Below are positions 44,637 through 53,069 of a stretch of 64,000 nucleotides of DNA, piece after piece. This stretch comes from Bradyrhizobium ottawaense (GTDB lineage Bacteria > Pseudomonadota > Alphaproteobacteria > Rhizobiales > Xanthobacteraceae): the NCBI RefSeq assembly GCF_002278135.3, contig NZ_CP029425.2:868001-932000 (forward strand), read 5' to 3'. A model generated the notes under the pieces. That model ran no database searches and was not told the origin of the DNA. It worked only from the letters and a program-made list of their open reading frames with translations. Position 1 is the stretch's first letter. Every line of letters starts with the position of its first letter. Both the position numbers and the translations under genes were made by a program.

Positions 44637-44730
44637 GGGCTTGGGTCCGGACTTAATTGATCCACCAGGTAATCGCAGCGGCGAGGAGGATTGCGGACAG
44701 GAAGATGTCCGCGCGCTTGTCGCATCGGGT
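44637..44730 (-). mobile_element. IS5-family transposase C-terminal scar
   Basis: On the minus strand the sequence reads [20 protein letters not shown] then WIN and a stop (about 44654), the typical last residues of an IS5-family transposase. Only about 95 bp remain, ending near GGGTCCGGACTT, which may be part of a terminal repeat. It begins directly after the repaired Cap5 stop codon. No complete IS is present. Confidence 0.72.
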
Positions 44731-45866
44731 TTAGGGAATATCGAAGGTCCGTATGAACCCGTGCGATCGATTGTGTCGTAGAGCCGGAGGGAAAGATCCG
44801 ATTTGGGCATCCAGACGCGGCCGACCTCGACCGCCAGGGAGGCGGGAAGCGCGGGAAAAACATGCAGCAGCGTTCCCTCGCCATGCCGAGCCTTGATGCG
44901 GTCGTAGAGCCGTCGGAGTTCGCGCCGAAATGCGGCCTGATCGTCAGCTCGCCGCAAGACGTCGTTGTGAGGTTGATCCGCGCAGAGCGACCAGATCGCG
45001 GCTTCGTCGCCGAGAACCGCCTGGAGTCGCGCGTCGGTCACGGTAGCGCTGACACCGAGCTTTAGCGCGACCGAGCCTGACAGCCCGATATCCGGTTCGG
45101 TGACCTGGAATGTGATCGGGGGGCCATCGGACGCCCATCGCCAACTCGCGGGTTCGCGATGCCTTTGATGAACGACGGCCGGAACGATATCGCAGAGCAG
45201 CCGGCCAAGCTCGATCAGCAGCGGCTGCGGTGCGAGTGCGAATACGCTTAGATGCCTAATCTCCTGTCGCTCTACGCGGCCTCGCACCTTCGCTTCGAAC
45301 TGGCGTCTCAGGTTCTCGCGCTGGACCGTCCAATAGGCAGGCTCGTTGTCTCGAAACGCACAGCCTACCATTTCAAGATCCAACCTCTGGCCGCTGGCTG
45401 GGTGGCGGTCGGGCGGCATCGCCGAAAAGATCGCCTGCGTCGATACAAGCGCCTCGTTGTCACAAATGCTCGCCCCAAACCTGATGACGTGAGATGCCCG
45501 GTCTTCGTCGATGCCGGCAACGATCGCGATCCGGCCCTCGTGCTCGGCTTTCATAGTTAGCAGAACAGATTCCGGATGATCGGCGACGGCGTCAAGATCG
45601 ATCAGCTTGTGATGTCGGGCGCACATCAACATTAGATTTTCCAGACTACGCGCGAGCTGAGTCGACCGGATCGGATCGCCGCGCGGGCCGCCTTCGACGT
45701 CAGCCACGATGTGTGCGATGAAGCCGAAGATCCCGTCTTGCCGCCCGGCCACCAGGTCGCCGACCAAATCAGTATTGCATCCACGATATTGGCAGCGGCC
45801 AGCAGCCCGCGCCCACAGCGCCGATTGGACCTTTTGCGGAATGCTGCTCTTAGACACCGACGCCAC
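44731..45866 (-). CDS. cap5: Cap5: HNH endonuclease-SAVED CBASS effector (3' frameshift)
   Basis: GTG start at 45866, overlapping the E2-like gene by 17 bases. HNH domain, residues about 15-90: [48 protein letters not shown] domain, about 140-375: [20 protein letters not shown] and [20 protein letters not shown] then [18 protein letters not shown] senses a cyclic oligonucleotide and triggers DNA degradation by the HNH part. The expected tail GFIRTFDIP and stop lies in a different frame (stop at 44731), so one base seems missing near 44757. As it stands the protein reads on to 44568 with about 58 foreign residues. Confidence 0.87.
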
Positions 45867-46299
45867 CTGCTACGACGTGGCGGCCGCTCGCTGTCCATTG
45901 ACCCGTTGCGCGCCAGCCCTCGTAAGCGGCAAGCCACTCGATCACCCAGGGCACAGTTGTCTGCGAGAGGCTGTCGAACGGCGACCAATCGTCGGAATCG
46001 GGATCGAGCATGCATAGCGTCACTTCGCCATCCGAACCGTAGTACACGTGAGGGAGCCTACCCTCCGGGTCGCCCGGACGGTGCCGTAACGGCGGTGACA
46101 AGACTTTGACGCGTGGCTGGAGAATGCGCACGTCGAGCCGTTCGATCACCAGCGGCGCTCGATAAGTGATCTCGACCTGAAACGTCTGAAGCAAAGGCCG
46201 GAGAGGGCCCTGCCACGCCGCGATTGCGCCGTGGCGGCCGATGAGTTTCAAGTTCGGCCACAAGGAAGCCATGTCAGTGATCTGGGCGTCGACCGTCAT
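45850..46299 (-). CDS. E2-like CBASS accessory protein (type II-short)
   Basis: 149 residues from ATG at 46299; two GTG codons directly upstream are alternatives. Residues follow the bacterial E2-like pattern: [39 protein letters not shown] with Cys96 as the probable catalytic cysteine, then [20 protein letters not shown]. In type II-short CBASS an E2-like protein alone, without E1 or JAB partners, modifies and primes the CD-NTase. It sits between CD-NTase and Cap5, the usual order. Starts seven bases after the CD-NTase stop. Confidence 0.8.
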   Translation of the reverse strand: MTVDAQITDMASLWPNLKLIGRHGAIAAWQGPLRPLLQTFQVEITYRAPLVIERLDVRILQPRVKVLSPPLRHRPGDPEGRLPHVYYGSDGEVTLCMLDPDSDDWSPFDSLSQTTVPWVIEWLAAYEGWRATGQWTASGRHVVAGGVGV

Positions 46300-46305
46300 C
46301 ACCAC

Positions 46306-47556
46306 TTATCGGCGCTCTCCCATGTTGGTGTGTGCGCGAGCCGCGACTGGCGCCAGGCTGGTCGCCGCGCCGATGATCGCCGGCGCGGCGGGAACGAACA
46401 GGCCGCCGGAGCGCGTATAACCATGCTGCCGTGATTGAACTTGGCGCCCGAGCCGCTGGTTGAAAGCTTTGACAGAACGCGTGACGACCCGGTCCCCGAA
46501 CTGCCCGCGCAACCACTCCTGCAAGTCCTCCAGCTGCACGTCGCCGGTGCGGGCGGCTTCGAGCCCGTTAGCGAGGGTGTGCAGGTGGCGAGAATAGGTT
46601 GTCTGTTGCAGCTGAGATTCTGGCCAACGGTCGGTGAAACGCTCGACCGGAAATTCGGGGTTGGGCACGACCAGGAGCTGGCCGCGCTTCGCGGCGTCGT
46701 CGATCGCGCGGGCCGTCCAGCGCGCCTGCCGGATCAGCATTTCCGCAAGCCTCATGCCCGGACGGGCGGCATGGCCGGCATGGCACGACAACATCACCGA
46801 TGGCGGGATCCGGCCCGTCTCGGTCGCGTAGGCGATGTTGCGGTGCCGCTTGATTAGCTGCAGCGCGACCGTCGTCACGCTCTTGATGATGAGCGGCGTT
46901 TGCGGCGGAACGTCCTCGACGTCCGCTGCGGCGAAGGCGATTCCGGCCTGTTCGTACAGCTGACGATTCAGCGCCAGCGCGAACCGCTCCTCGGTAGGCG
47001 TTCGGGCGCAATACCACTTCCCGAAGGCATATGAGTTCATCGGCACATAGCGCGCCGGGTCGCTGCGAGTCCCCTTCTTCGCATGCGGGATCTCGCCTTC
47101 CTTCTCCTTCGGCGCCCGCCGCCGCGACGGCGTAATGTCAAGATGCATGCCGTCGGCGTAGTAGAGCGTGATGCACCGAGTTTGGCGCACGACCTTGCTT
47201 ACCGGGTAGCTCTCGAGTGCGGCTTCCAGGTCATCCAGCAGCGCCTCGGGACCGAGGTCGGGGCCTTCGATCTCGGCGACGATATCGAGATCGTACTCGT
47301 CGTCCGTGCCGCGGGTCGACGTGGTTGCGTCGATTGCCATGGAGCCCTGGGGATAGAAGCAGGCGACCCTGCCTTCGAGCGGACTACCGGGTCGTTCGAT
47401 GTAGCGTCGGACCGCCTCATATCGCTCGACCGCCTTGGCATGCAGGCCGGGCGGAAGCTGAATATTGATGGCAAGCTCGGCGAGTACCGCGTCCAGCGGG
47501 TCGGCAAAGGGATCATCAGGCCGATCATCGCGGCGCAGGGACGGAAAATTCGACAT
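46306..47556 (-). CDS. CBASS cGAS/DncV-like nucleotidyltransferase (CD-NTase)
   Basis: 416 residues from ATG at 47556 with AGAGGA upstream. Polymerase-beta-type motif: FYPQGSMAIDATTS (Gly-Ser 71-72), DDEYDLDIVAEI (Asp89 and Asp91), and the third carboxylate in MHLDITPS (Asp140). A conserved NSYAFGKWYCARTP follows the third strand region. On phage sensing it makes a cyclic di- or trinucleotide. E2-like plus Cap5 partners point to the clade G type that makes 3',2'-cGAMP, by inference from characterised CdnG-Cap5 pairs. All three catalytic acids are present. Confidence 0.88.
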   Translation of the reverse strand: MSNFPSLRRDDRPDDPFADPLDAVLAELAINIQLPPGLHAKAVERYEAVRRYIERPGSPLEGRVACFYPQGSMAIDATTSTRGTDDEYDLDIVAEIEGPDLGPEALLDDLEAALESYPVSKVVRQTRCITLYYADGMHLDITPSRRRAPKEKEGEIPHAKKGTRSDPARYVPMNSYAFGKWYCARTPTEERFALALNRQLYEQAGIAFAAADVEDVPPQTPLIIKSVTTVALQLIKRHRNIAYATETGRIPPSVMLSCHAGHAARPGMRLAEMLIRQARWTARAIDDAAKRGQLLVVPNPEFPVERFTDRWPESQLQQTTYSRHLHTLANGLEAARTGDVQLEDLQEWLRGQFGDRVVTRSVKAFNQRLGRQVQSRQHGYTRSGGLFVPAAPAIIGAATSLAPVAARAHTNMGERR

Positions 47557-47631
47557 CGATATTGGTCCTCTTCTTTGAATGACCTCCGCGCGCCGATCCG
47601 ACCGGATCGCCCTGGTGAGCGATCCGTTGGG

Positions 47632-47853
47632 TTATCCTTTCGGCGGGAAGGGATCGTTTCCGTAGGAGTTGGCGTCGCGAATGCGGCCATCGGGACGGTG
47701 GATGACGACTTCGCCGTGCTCGCGAAGCGCAGTGCTACGCGCCGCCTCCGTCGCCTCGGCTTGGGTGTGATGGGTGGACCCCACCCGCAACGCCCCCTCA
47801 CGTCGGGTTGCCCAACCTGATTCGTGCGGCACGACATGAATGCGCTTCGACAT
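47632..47853 (-). CDS. DUF2188 small protein, first gene of the CBASS operon
   Basis: 73 residues from ATG at 47853. KRIHVVPHESGWATRREG and HTQAEATEAARSTALREHG then EVVIHRPDGRIRDANSYG are the DUF2188 pattern: three short strands and a helix. Its stop is 75 bases before the CD-NTase start on the same strand, so it shares the operon and its divergent promoter. Role unknown; DUF2188 proteins often ride on mobile DNA. Confidence 0.72.
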   Translation of the reverse strand: MSKRIHVVPHESGWATRREGALRVGSTHHTQAEATEAARSTALREHGEVVIHRPDGRIRDANSYGNDPFPPKG

Positions 47854-47963
47854 CTCGGTTCCTTCGCCTCGTCGGTGAGCGTCGCGCTCTCCGGCGGGAT
47901 ATGGATTCCTGAGATTGGCCAATATGTCAAGTAATGATCACACTAGTAAGTTTGTAATAAGCA

Positions 47964-47990
47964 CATAATGTTTGCGGGATTGACATTATG
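47964..47990. promoter_or_regulatory. Candidate CapH-type operator in the divergent CBASS promoter
   Basis: A perfect 8-bp inverted repeat, CATAATGT (47964-47971) and ACATTATG (47983-47990), with 11 bases between. The right arm contains the capH start codon, so binding would block both transcription and its own translation start. It lies in the 134-bp space between the CBASS operon and capH. Confidence 0.55.
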
Positions 47991-48383
47991 CCCGAAGCAG
48001 CGCAAACATCGGCGATGGCGGGCAATCCGGTCTATATAGCGTTCGGCAACGCGGTCTCGACGCGGCGCAAGGCTCTTTCGCTGACCCAGGCCCAGTTGGC
48101 GAGCAAAGTTAAGATGTCTCGCGCGTCGATCGCCAACATCGAGAGCGGCCGGCAGAACATATTGCTGCACCATGTCTATGCCCTCGCCACCGCGCTTGAT
48201 TTCGCGAAGGTCGCCGACCTGCTGCCGCCAATGCCGCATAAGTCCATCGGGGAGGAATTGAAGATGACGCTGGTCAATGAGAAGCTTTCGAAGGAGTCGC
48301 TGTCCGAGAACGCGGGCGCCCAGGTCGCTGATTTGATCAGCAGCGCGCTCGCGCCACGCCGCGGCTCTAAGGTCGGATCGTGA
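47988..48383 (+). CDS. capH: CapH-like XRE-family repressor
   Basis: 131 residues from ATG at 47988; an internal ATG at 48015 is an alternative, since no clear ribosome binding site precedes the first. HTH at about residues 18-75: VSTRRKALSLTQAQLASKVK, MSRASIANIESGRQNILLHH. The C-terminal 50 residues are helical and fit a dimerisation segment. The stop overlaps capP by four bases (GTGA). CapH represses CBASS transcription in characterised systems and is cleaved by CapP after DNA damage. Assignment rests on gene pairing and divergent placement. Confidence 0.75.
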   Translation: MPEAAQTSAMAGNPVYIAFGNAVSTRRKALSLTQAQLASKVKMSRASIANIESGRQNILLHHVYALATALDFAKVADLLPPMPHKSIGEELKMTLVNEKLSKESLSENAGAQVADLISSALAPRRGSKVGS

Positions 48384-48901
48384 GGGACGCTGATCCAGGT
48401 CGAGCGCGCGAAGCTGCGCGCTCGATCCTTCGGGAGTTCGGCGTTTCAGCGCCGCCCGTCCCTGTCGAACGCATCATTAAATCGCGCAAGATCGTCCTTC
48501 AGTACGCACCGCTGGAGGAGGATCTTTCGGGCATGGCCTATATCAAGGACGGCATCGGCATCATCGGCGTCAATGCGCTACATCATCCCAACCGCCAGCG
48601 TTTTTCCGCCGCCCATGAACTCGCCCATCATGTGCTGCACGACGAAGACATCAGACAAGCCGTTCACGTCGACAAGGGGATACGCGTTCTCTTCCGAGAT
48701 GATATCTCAGCGCTCGGAACCGAACCGATAGAGATCGAAGCCAACGCCTTCGCCTCAGAGCTGTTGATCCCCGGCGACCTCTTAGCCGCCGTCTTGGAAG
48801 GCGGTGGTGTGGATCTCGAGGACGAGGCAGCGATTGAGGGTCTCGCGCGCCGGTTTAGGGTAAGCCCGGCGGCGATGCGTTTCCGGTTGACTCGTTGGTA
48901 G
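48380..48901 (+). CDS. capP: CapP-like ImmA/IrrE metallopeptidase
   Basis: 173 residues with a GTG start at 48380. Zinc motif SAAHELAHHVLH (His79, Glu80, His83) and a downstream Glu in PIEIEANAFASELLIP complete the ImmA/IrrE site. The C terminus has the usual small domain (EGLARRFRVSPAAMRFRL). Coupled to the XRE gene as in ImmR/ImmA, IrrE/DdrO and CapH/CapP. It probably cleaves its partner repressor when single-stranded DNA signals damage. Confidence 0.83.
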   Translation: MRDADPGRAREAARSILREFGVSAPPVPVERIIKSRKIVLQYAPLEEDLSGMAYIKDGIGIIGVNALHHPNRQRFSAAHELAHHVLHDEDIRQAVHVDKGIRVLFRDDISALGTEPIEIEANAFASELLIPGDLLAAVLEGGGVDLEDEAAIEGLARRFRVSPAAMRFRLTRW

Positions 48902-48908
48902 CACACCC

Positions 48909-50315
48909 ATGAGCTTCGTCTTTTTCGACACCGAGACGACGGGGCTTAAGCGTGGCTTCGATCAGATTCTCCACTTCGCCGCTGTTCGCACCGATGAAAA
49001 CCTGAACGAGGTGGCTCGGTTCGAGACGCGCTCGCGCCTTCAGCCACATGTGCTTCCCCATCCTTCGGCGCTTCGGACGAACGGATTGCCGATCGAGTCG
49101 TTGACTGATTCCAGCCTGCCGTCGCACTACACCATGGTAGGAGATATTCGCCGGACCTTGATTTCCTGGAGCCCTGCGGTTTTCGTCGGCTTCAACTCCA
49201 TCCGCTTCGACGAGGAGATGCTGCGCCACGCCCTCTTCCAGTGCCTATATCCGGCATATCTGACAAGTAATCATCGAAACTGCCGCGCCGATGCGCTCAG
49301 TCTGGTGATGGCCGCCGATGCCGTGTCGCCTGCGCAACTAGTTGTGCCGGTCAGCGAAGAAGGGCGGCGGACATTTCGCTTGCAACAGTTGGCGGCGGCA
49401 AATGGCGTCGCACATGCTCGGGCACACGACGCGATGTCCGATGTGCTTGCGACGCTCGAACTGAGCCGATTGGTCTATCGAAGGTCTCCGGAGTTGTGGC
49501 AGCGCTTCGTGCGCTTCTCGAACAAAGCGACCGTCGCGGATTTCATTGAGGTCGAAGACGGCTTCGTGTTGACCGAGTTTTTCGGCGGCCAAGCTTATCA
49601 TACGTCGGTCGTCTGCATCGGCAGGGATCCCGATCAGGCCAATGGCCGGCTTTGCTTGAGTCTCAACGAAGACATGGGCCGGCTTGCCGCGATGAGCGAT
49701 CTCGAACTGCAAGTTCATCTGACGCAGAAGCCAAGTCCGATTCGTCGCTTCAGGATCAATGCCGCGCCCACGCTGACGGCGTTCTACGACGCTCCCGAGC
49801 ATATGCTGGATGGCGGTTCGATGGGCGCCACCGGAGACCGGGCCTGTCTCATGAAGGCGGACACTGGTCTGTGCGCGCGGCTTGTGGCTGCTTACATGGC
49901 TGCGCGCGAGCCCTACGCATTATCTCCGCACCTCGAAGAGCGCATCTATAGCGGCTTTCCCGGTCCTGCTGATGAGGCACGCATTGCCGCGTTCCACGAT
50001 GCGCGATGGGAGGACCGCCTCGCGATCGTCCAGGGCATGGAGGACGAGCGACTGCGCTGGTTCGGGCTCCGGTTGATCTATTTCGAAGCGCGCTCGGTTC
50101 TCCCCGAACCTACTCGATTGGAGGTCGAGCGCTACTTGACCGATCAGATGACAGGCGACGGTTCGGGCTGCCTCACCATCGATCAGGCGATGGCAGAGAC
50201 GGAAAGGGTGCTTGGCGAGTTCGCCAGTCCAGATGATCTTCTGATCCAATATCGCACGTATCTGCAGGATCGACTGGCGCGGCTTGAGGCCTATCGGACA
50301 CGGCTGATTGCCTGA
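48909..50315 (+). CDS. Exodeoxyribonuclease I (SbcB)-like exonuclease
   Basis: 468 residues, near the 475 of E. coli ExoI; it starts eight bases after capP. DnaQ-type motifs: FVFFDTETTGLKRGFDQILH (Asp7, Glu9), VGFNSIRFDEEMLRHALF, and AHARAHDAMSDVLATLELSR (final His and Asp). The C-terminal region has the ExoI-like extended domain (FHDARWEDRLAIVQGMEDER). It should degrade single-stranded DNA 3' to 5'. Coexpression with capP, whose family responds to single-stranded DNA, is notable. Confidence 0.85.
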   Translation: MSFVFFDTETTGLKRGFDQILHFAAVRTDENLNEVARFETRSRLQPHVLPHPSALRTNGLPIESLTDSSLPSHYTMVGDIRRTLISWSPAVFVGFNSIRFDEEMLRHALFQCLYPAYLTSNHRNCRADALSLVMAADAVSPAQLVVPVSEEGRRTFRLQQLAAANGVAHARAHDAMSDVLATLELSRLVYRRSPELWQRFVRFSNKATVADFIEVEDGFVLTEFFGGQAYHTSVVCIGRDPDQANGRLCLSLNEDMGRLAAMSDLELQVHLTQKPSPIRRFRINAAPTLTAFYDAPEHMLDGGSMGATGDRACLMKADTGLCARLVAAYMAAREPYALSPHLEERIYSGFPGPADEARIAAFHDARWEDRLAIVQGMEDERLRWFGLRLIYFEARSVLPEPTRLEVERYLTDQMTGDGSGCLTIDQAMAETERVLGEFASPDDLLIQYRTYLQDRLARLEAYRTRLIA

Positions 50316-50582
50316 ACCGACCGGTTCGGAGCGCTCAACTCAACGTCGCCTTCTCTGCGCTGAGTATTTGGTCACGGACGGAGTGCCGCGAGGACATGGC
50401 GTCAGTGTTGAGCCGACTTATGATGAAAGCGGTGGTCTGACGGTGCACCGCTGAACAGGGGAAACGCAGCGCGGTTCGCGATTTTAGCTCCCTATCATTC
50501 CGAGCACAGCAACCGAGTCGTTGTCTCGAGCGTGCCAGCGGATTGAGTCATCATATTAGAGCGCGATTTTGTTTTTCTCAAG

Positions 50583-50798
50583 CTAGCTCACGTTCAGTTC
50601 TTTCGACGCACTACAAATCACCAGATTTCCCCGATCCCATGCGTCAAGCTCGTCCACCGGGTATAAGACGGCTTTGCCGATCTTGATGTATGCAGGCCCA
50701 GTTCGCATTGCGCGCCAATTCCGCAGCGTACCCACGGAGACCTCGCCACGGTATCGTGCAGACACTTCCTCCGGTGTCAGGAATTTGGACTCCGTCAT
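50583..50798 (-). CDS. AlpA/excisionase-like helix-turn-helix protein
   Basis: 71 residues from ATG at 50798. MerR-type minimal HTH: FLTPEEVSARYRGEVSVGTL, RNWRAMRTGPAYIKIGKAVL, YPVDELDAWDRGN. Such proteins act as excisionases or regulators of integrative elements. It stands alone; the 267 bp upstream on the left (50316-50582) show no gene. Confidence 0.82.
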   Translation of the reverse strand: MTESKFLTPEEVSARYRGEVSVGTLRNWRAMRTGPAYIKIGKAVLYPVDELDAWDRGNLVICSASKELNVS

Positions 50799-50925
50799 TC
50801 GTCTTCTCCATCACTCCGCCGCACGAAACGTCACGGTCGAGATGACTGAGATGTTGGCACCCAGAATGACGGAAGAAAACGATATTCTCGATGACCCCGC
50901 ATAGCTCGCGTCAAACGCGAGCGAG

Positions 50926-51318
50926 TTAACGCGTCAGCCTGCGTTGATAGCCGCAAGATAGCGTAACGGAGCGTAGCAAAAATACTTGCGGCTCTCGGCC
51001 GCAGGTACACTGACCAATCGCGAAGATCGGAAGGTCGTCCTTGTAGGAAGTGTCTTTGGTTAGAAATGCCTTGAGCTGATCGTCTCCCAACCCGTATCCG
51101 TTGTCTTTGCAGGAAACGATCATGGACTCTCGGTCGTCGAGCATGTCAGCTCGAATAAATTAGACGTCGATTTCAACCAGCATGTCCGTTTCAGAGGCGT
51201 CTTCGTGCTTGCGGATAAGGAATGAGTCGGTCGCATTTGAGATCGGTTCCTCAAAAACGACATACAGGTTCGAGCTGATCTTCGTATTCTTGATGCTGCC
51301 CCTGATATCGAACGTCAT
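50926..51318 (-). pseudogene. GHKL/HSP90-like ATPase fragment with in-frame stop
   Basis: ATG at 51318 gives 52 residues with NLYVVFEEPISNATDSFLIR (the N-box EELISNAxD pattern), then TAA at 51160-51162. The same frame resumes with FIRADMLDDRESMIVSCKDN and GYGLGDDQL (the DNGxG motif) and LPIFAIGQCTCGR (degenerate second ATP loop), then runs out of similarity by 50926. So a point mutation to stop plus 3' truncation leave the ATP-binding domain of a larger GHKL protein, possibly a MORC-like or defence ATPase. Confidence 0.72.
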
Positions 51319-51618
51319 TTTCGTTTCAATCGCTGACGTTGTGGTCTGTGGAGGATCGTTCTGCCGGTGTGTGGGACGTCAAGTCAAGCTGTCGTATGAA
51401 AATGGCGAAAGCACCCGCCAGTTGGCTCCGATGTTCAGTTCCCCTTGTTTGCGCGCGCACTAACTTTCCGAGCTGGTCCATCGGGTTACGCAGCCTGTTG
51501 CTCCGATGATATGGCGAATTCCGGCGGTGCGCCTTTGAGGGGAAAGCCTTCCCCCTGGTCGGCGCCGCGGTCGCCGACGCACCCCCTTCTGCGGGGAGAC
51601 CCCGCAACGCCCCCATTA
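51319..51618. other. Non-coding stretch with two strong hairpins
   Basis: About 300 bp without a convincing gene. It contains GGGGAA-AGCC-TTCCCC (51539-51554) and TGCGGGG-AGA-CCCCGCA (51590-51606), both perfect stems, upstream of the DUF932 leader. They could end upstream transcription or belong to a longer 5' leader. Confidence 0.5.
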
Positions 51619-51700
51619 GAGTGAGAGGACGGATCGGCTTCGCCGTGACGGGTTGATGATCGGAGGAGAGGCCTCCGGCGCCCGTCATGGAGATTGTCCC
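51619..51700 (+). promoter_or_regulatory. Structured leader of the DUF932 gene (copy A)
   Basis: Related to 52988-53069. Outer stem GACGGG (51647-51652) with CCCGTC (51681-51686); inner stem GGAGG (51662-51666) with CCTCC (51672-51676) around loop AGAGG. The flanks AGTGAGAGG and GGCGCCCGTC are shared with copy B, while the inner stem differs by compensating changes. Ends at the CCCATG start. Confidence 0.65.
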
Positions 51701-52897
51701 ATGACCCAAGCAGAAGTTTTGATCGCTGCCCACGACTGCGCCGGCGGCTACAAGGTGGATGTGAGTCGCGGCGAGCGCATCGGCCGCGTTTCATCCGAAT
51801 GGTTCTCGCGGCCGGCGGACGAACGCTATCTGTCCTTGTCGGATCTCTACTCCGCCGTGCGCAGCCGGAGCGAGCGCAGCCGGACCCGAACGGTCGAGAG
51901 CACCGCGATCCGAGTGGAGGCCAACCGCGACGATGCCGAGCGCCTGACGCTGATGCTACCCGGTTGCGACGCGCCGATCGCGCCGACTCATTGGAGCTTC
52001 GGTCAACTTGCCAGCTTGGTCGGAGCGCCGGCGGCTTACCTCCGTCAGCTTCCGGCACCGCTCGCTGGCATCAACCTGCAGTTCGGCCTCAGCTTTCATC
52101 GAGCCGAGCAGATAAAAACGCTTGAGGTGCAGGGCAGTCGCCTCGAGCTTCGCGCCGCGACGGGTCCGGAATATGGGCGTATATTTGACCACGAACTCGT
52201 GGCAGCTGTTCAGCGCATCGCCGGCAATGGCACGGGTGACACGCGCTGGAAGGTCCCAGGCGTGCTTGATTGGTCGACTGGCGTTTACAACCCGCGCGTC
52301 GACATCACCCAGGATACGACGACGCTCTACGCCTCCGATCGCGATGTCTTCCTGTTTCTGGTCGACGACCTCAATCCGATCGAGGCCGGCCGGCTGCCCG
52401 ACGGCTTGCCGGACCTCTACTTCCGCGGCTTCTACTGCTGGAATTCCGAGGTGGGCGCGAAGACGCTCGGCATAGCGAGCTTCTATCTTCGCGCCGTCTG
52501 TCAGAATCGGAATTTGTGGGGTGTTCAGGATTTCGAGGAGATCACCATCCGCCATTCGAAATACGCCGCGACGCGCTTCGCCCATGAGGCGGCGCCGGCG
52601 CTGACACGCTTCGCGAACTCTTCGCCGATGCCCTTCGTCAACGGCATCAAATCGGCGCGGGAGCGGATCGTCGCCCGGACCGACGAGGACCGCAGCGAGT
52701 TTCTGCGCAAGGGCGGCTTCTCCAAGACCGAGACGGCGAAGATCATCGACACAGTTCTGTCCGAGGAAGGCCGGAAGCCCGAGAGCGTGTTTGATTTCGT
52801 CCAGGGCATCACAGCCGTCGCGCGCGACAAGACTCATCAGGACGCACGACTCGACATGGAGGCACGGGCGAAGAAGCTGCTCGACCGCGCGGCCTGA
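51701..52897 (+). CDS. DUF932 family protein
   Basis: 398 residues from ATG at 51701. DUF932 features: WSFGQLASLVGAPAAYLRQL, HELVAAVQRIAGNGTGDTRW, then TTTLYASDRDVFLFLVDDLN and GFYCWNSEVGAKTLGIASFY, with NRNLWGVQDFEEITIRHSKY. Members are phage/plasmid/ICE proteins (LGT_TIGR03299-like) of uncertain role, perhaps in replication or recombination. The gene has a structured leader like that of the ParB-like gene that follows. Confidence 0.85.
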   Translation: MTQAEVLIAAHDCAGGYKVDVSRGERIGRVSSEWFSRPADERYLSLSDLYSAVRSRSERSRTRTVESTAIRVEANRDDAERLTLMLPGCDAPIAPTHWSFGQLASLVGAPAAYLRQLPAPLAGINLQFGLSFHRAEQIKTLEVQGSRLELRAATGPEYGRIFDHELVAAVQRIAGNGTGDTRWKVPGVLDWSTGVYNPRVDITQDTTTLYASDRDVFLFLVDDLNPIEAGRLPDGLPDLYFRGFYCWNSEVGAKTLGIASFYLRAVCQNRNLWGVQDFEEITIRHSKYAATRFAHEAAPALTRFANSSPMPFVNGIKSARERIVARTDEDRSEFLRKGGFSKTETAKIIDTVLSEEGRKPESVFDFVQGITAVARDKTHQDARLDMEARAKKLLDRAA

Positions 52898-52987
52898 TTC
52901 CCGGACAACCGGAGATACGGAACGGTGCTTTTCCGGTTCCGAGGCTTTCCGTCTTTCCTGTTCGTTGGCTTTGCGACGCCGCCCTCC

Positions 52988-53069
52988 AAAGTGAGAGGGC
53001 GGCGCTGCGCTTCGTGACGAGTTGATGTCGAGAGAGAGGCTCTCGGCGCCCGTCGCGGAGTATCATCCC
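52988..53069 (+). promoter_or_regulatory. Structured leader of the ParB-like gene (copy B)
   Basis: GACGAG (53016-53021) faces CCCGTC (53049-53054) with one mismatch; inner stem GAGAG (53030-53034) pairs CTCTC (53040-53044) around loop AGAGG. Same loop, same flanks and same distance to CCCATG as copy A, but a different paired sequence. Confidence 0.65.

Noticed and set aside
44627..45144. Short alternative frames inside the Cap5 gene
   Set aside because: They are offset readings of the SAVED region; only the real frame keeps HNH and SAVED motifs.
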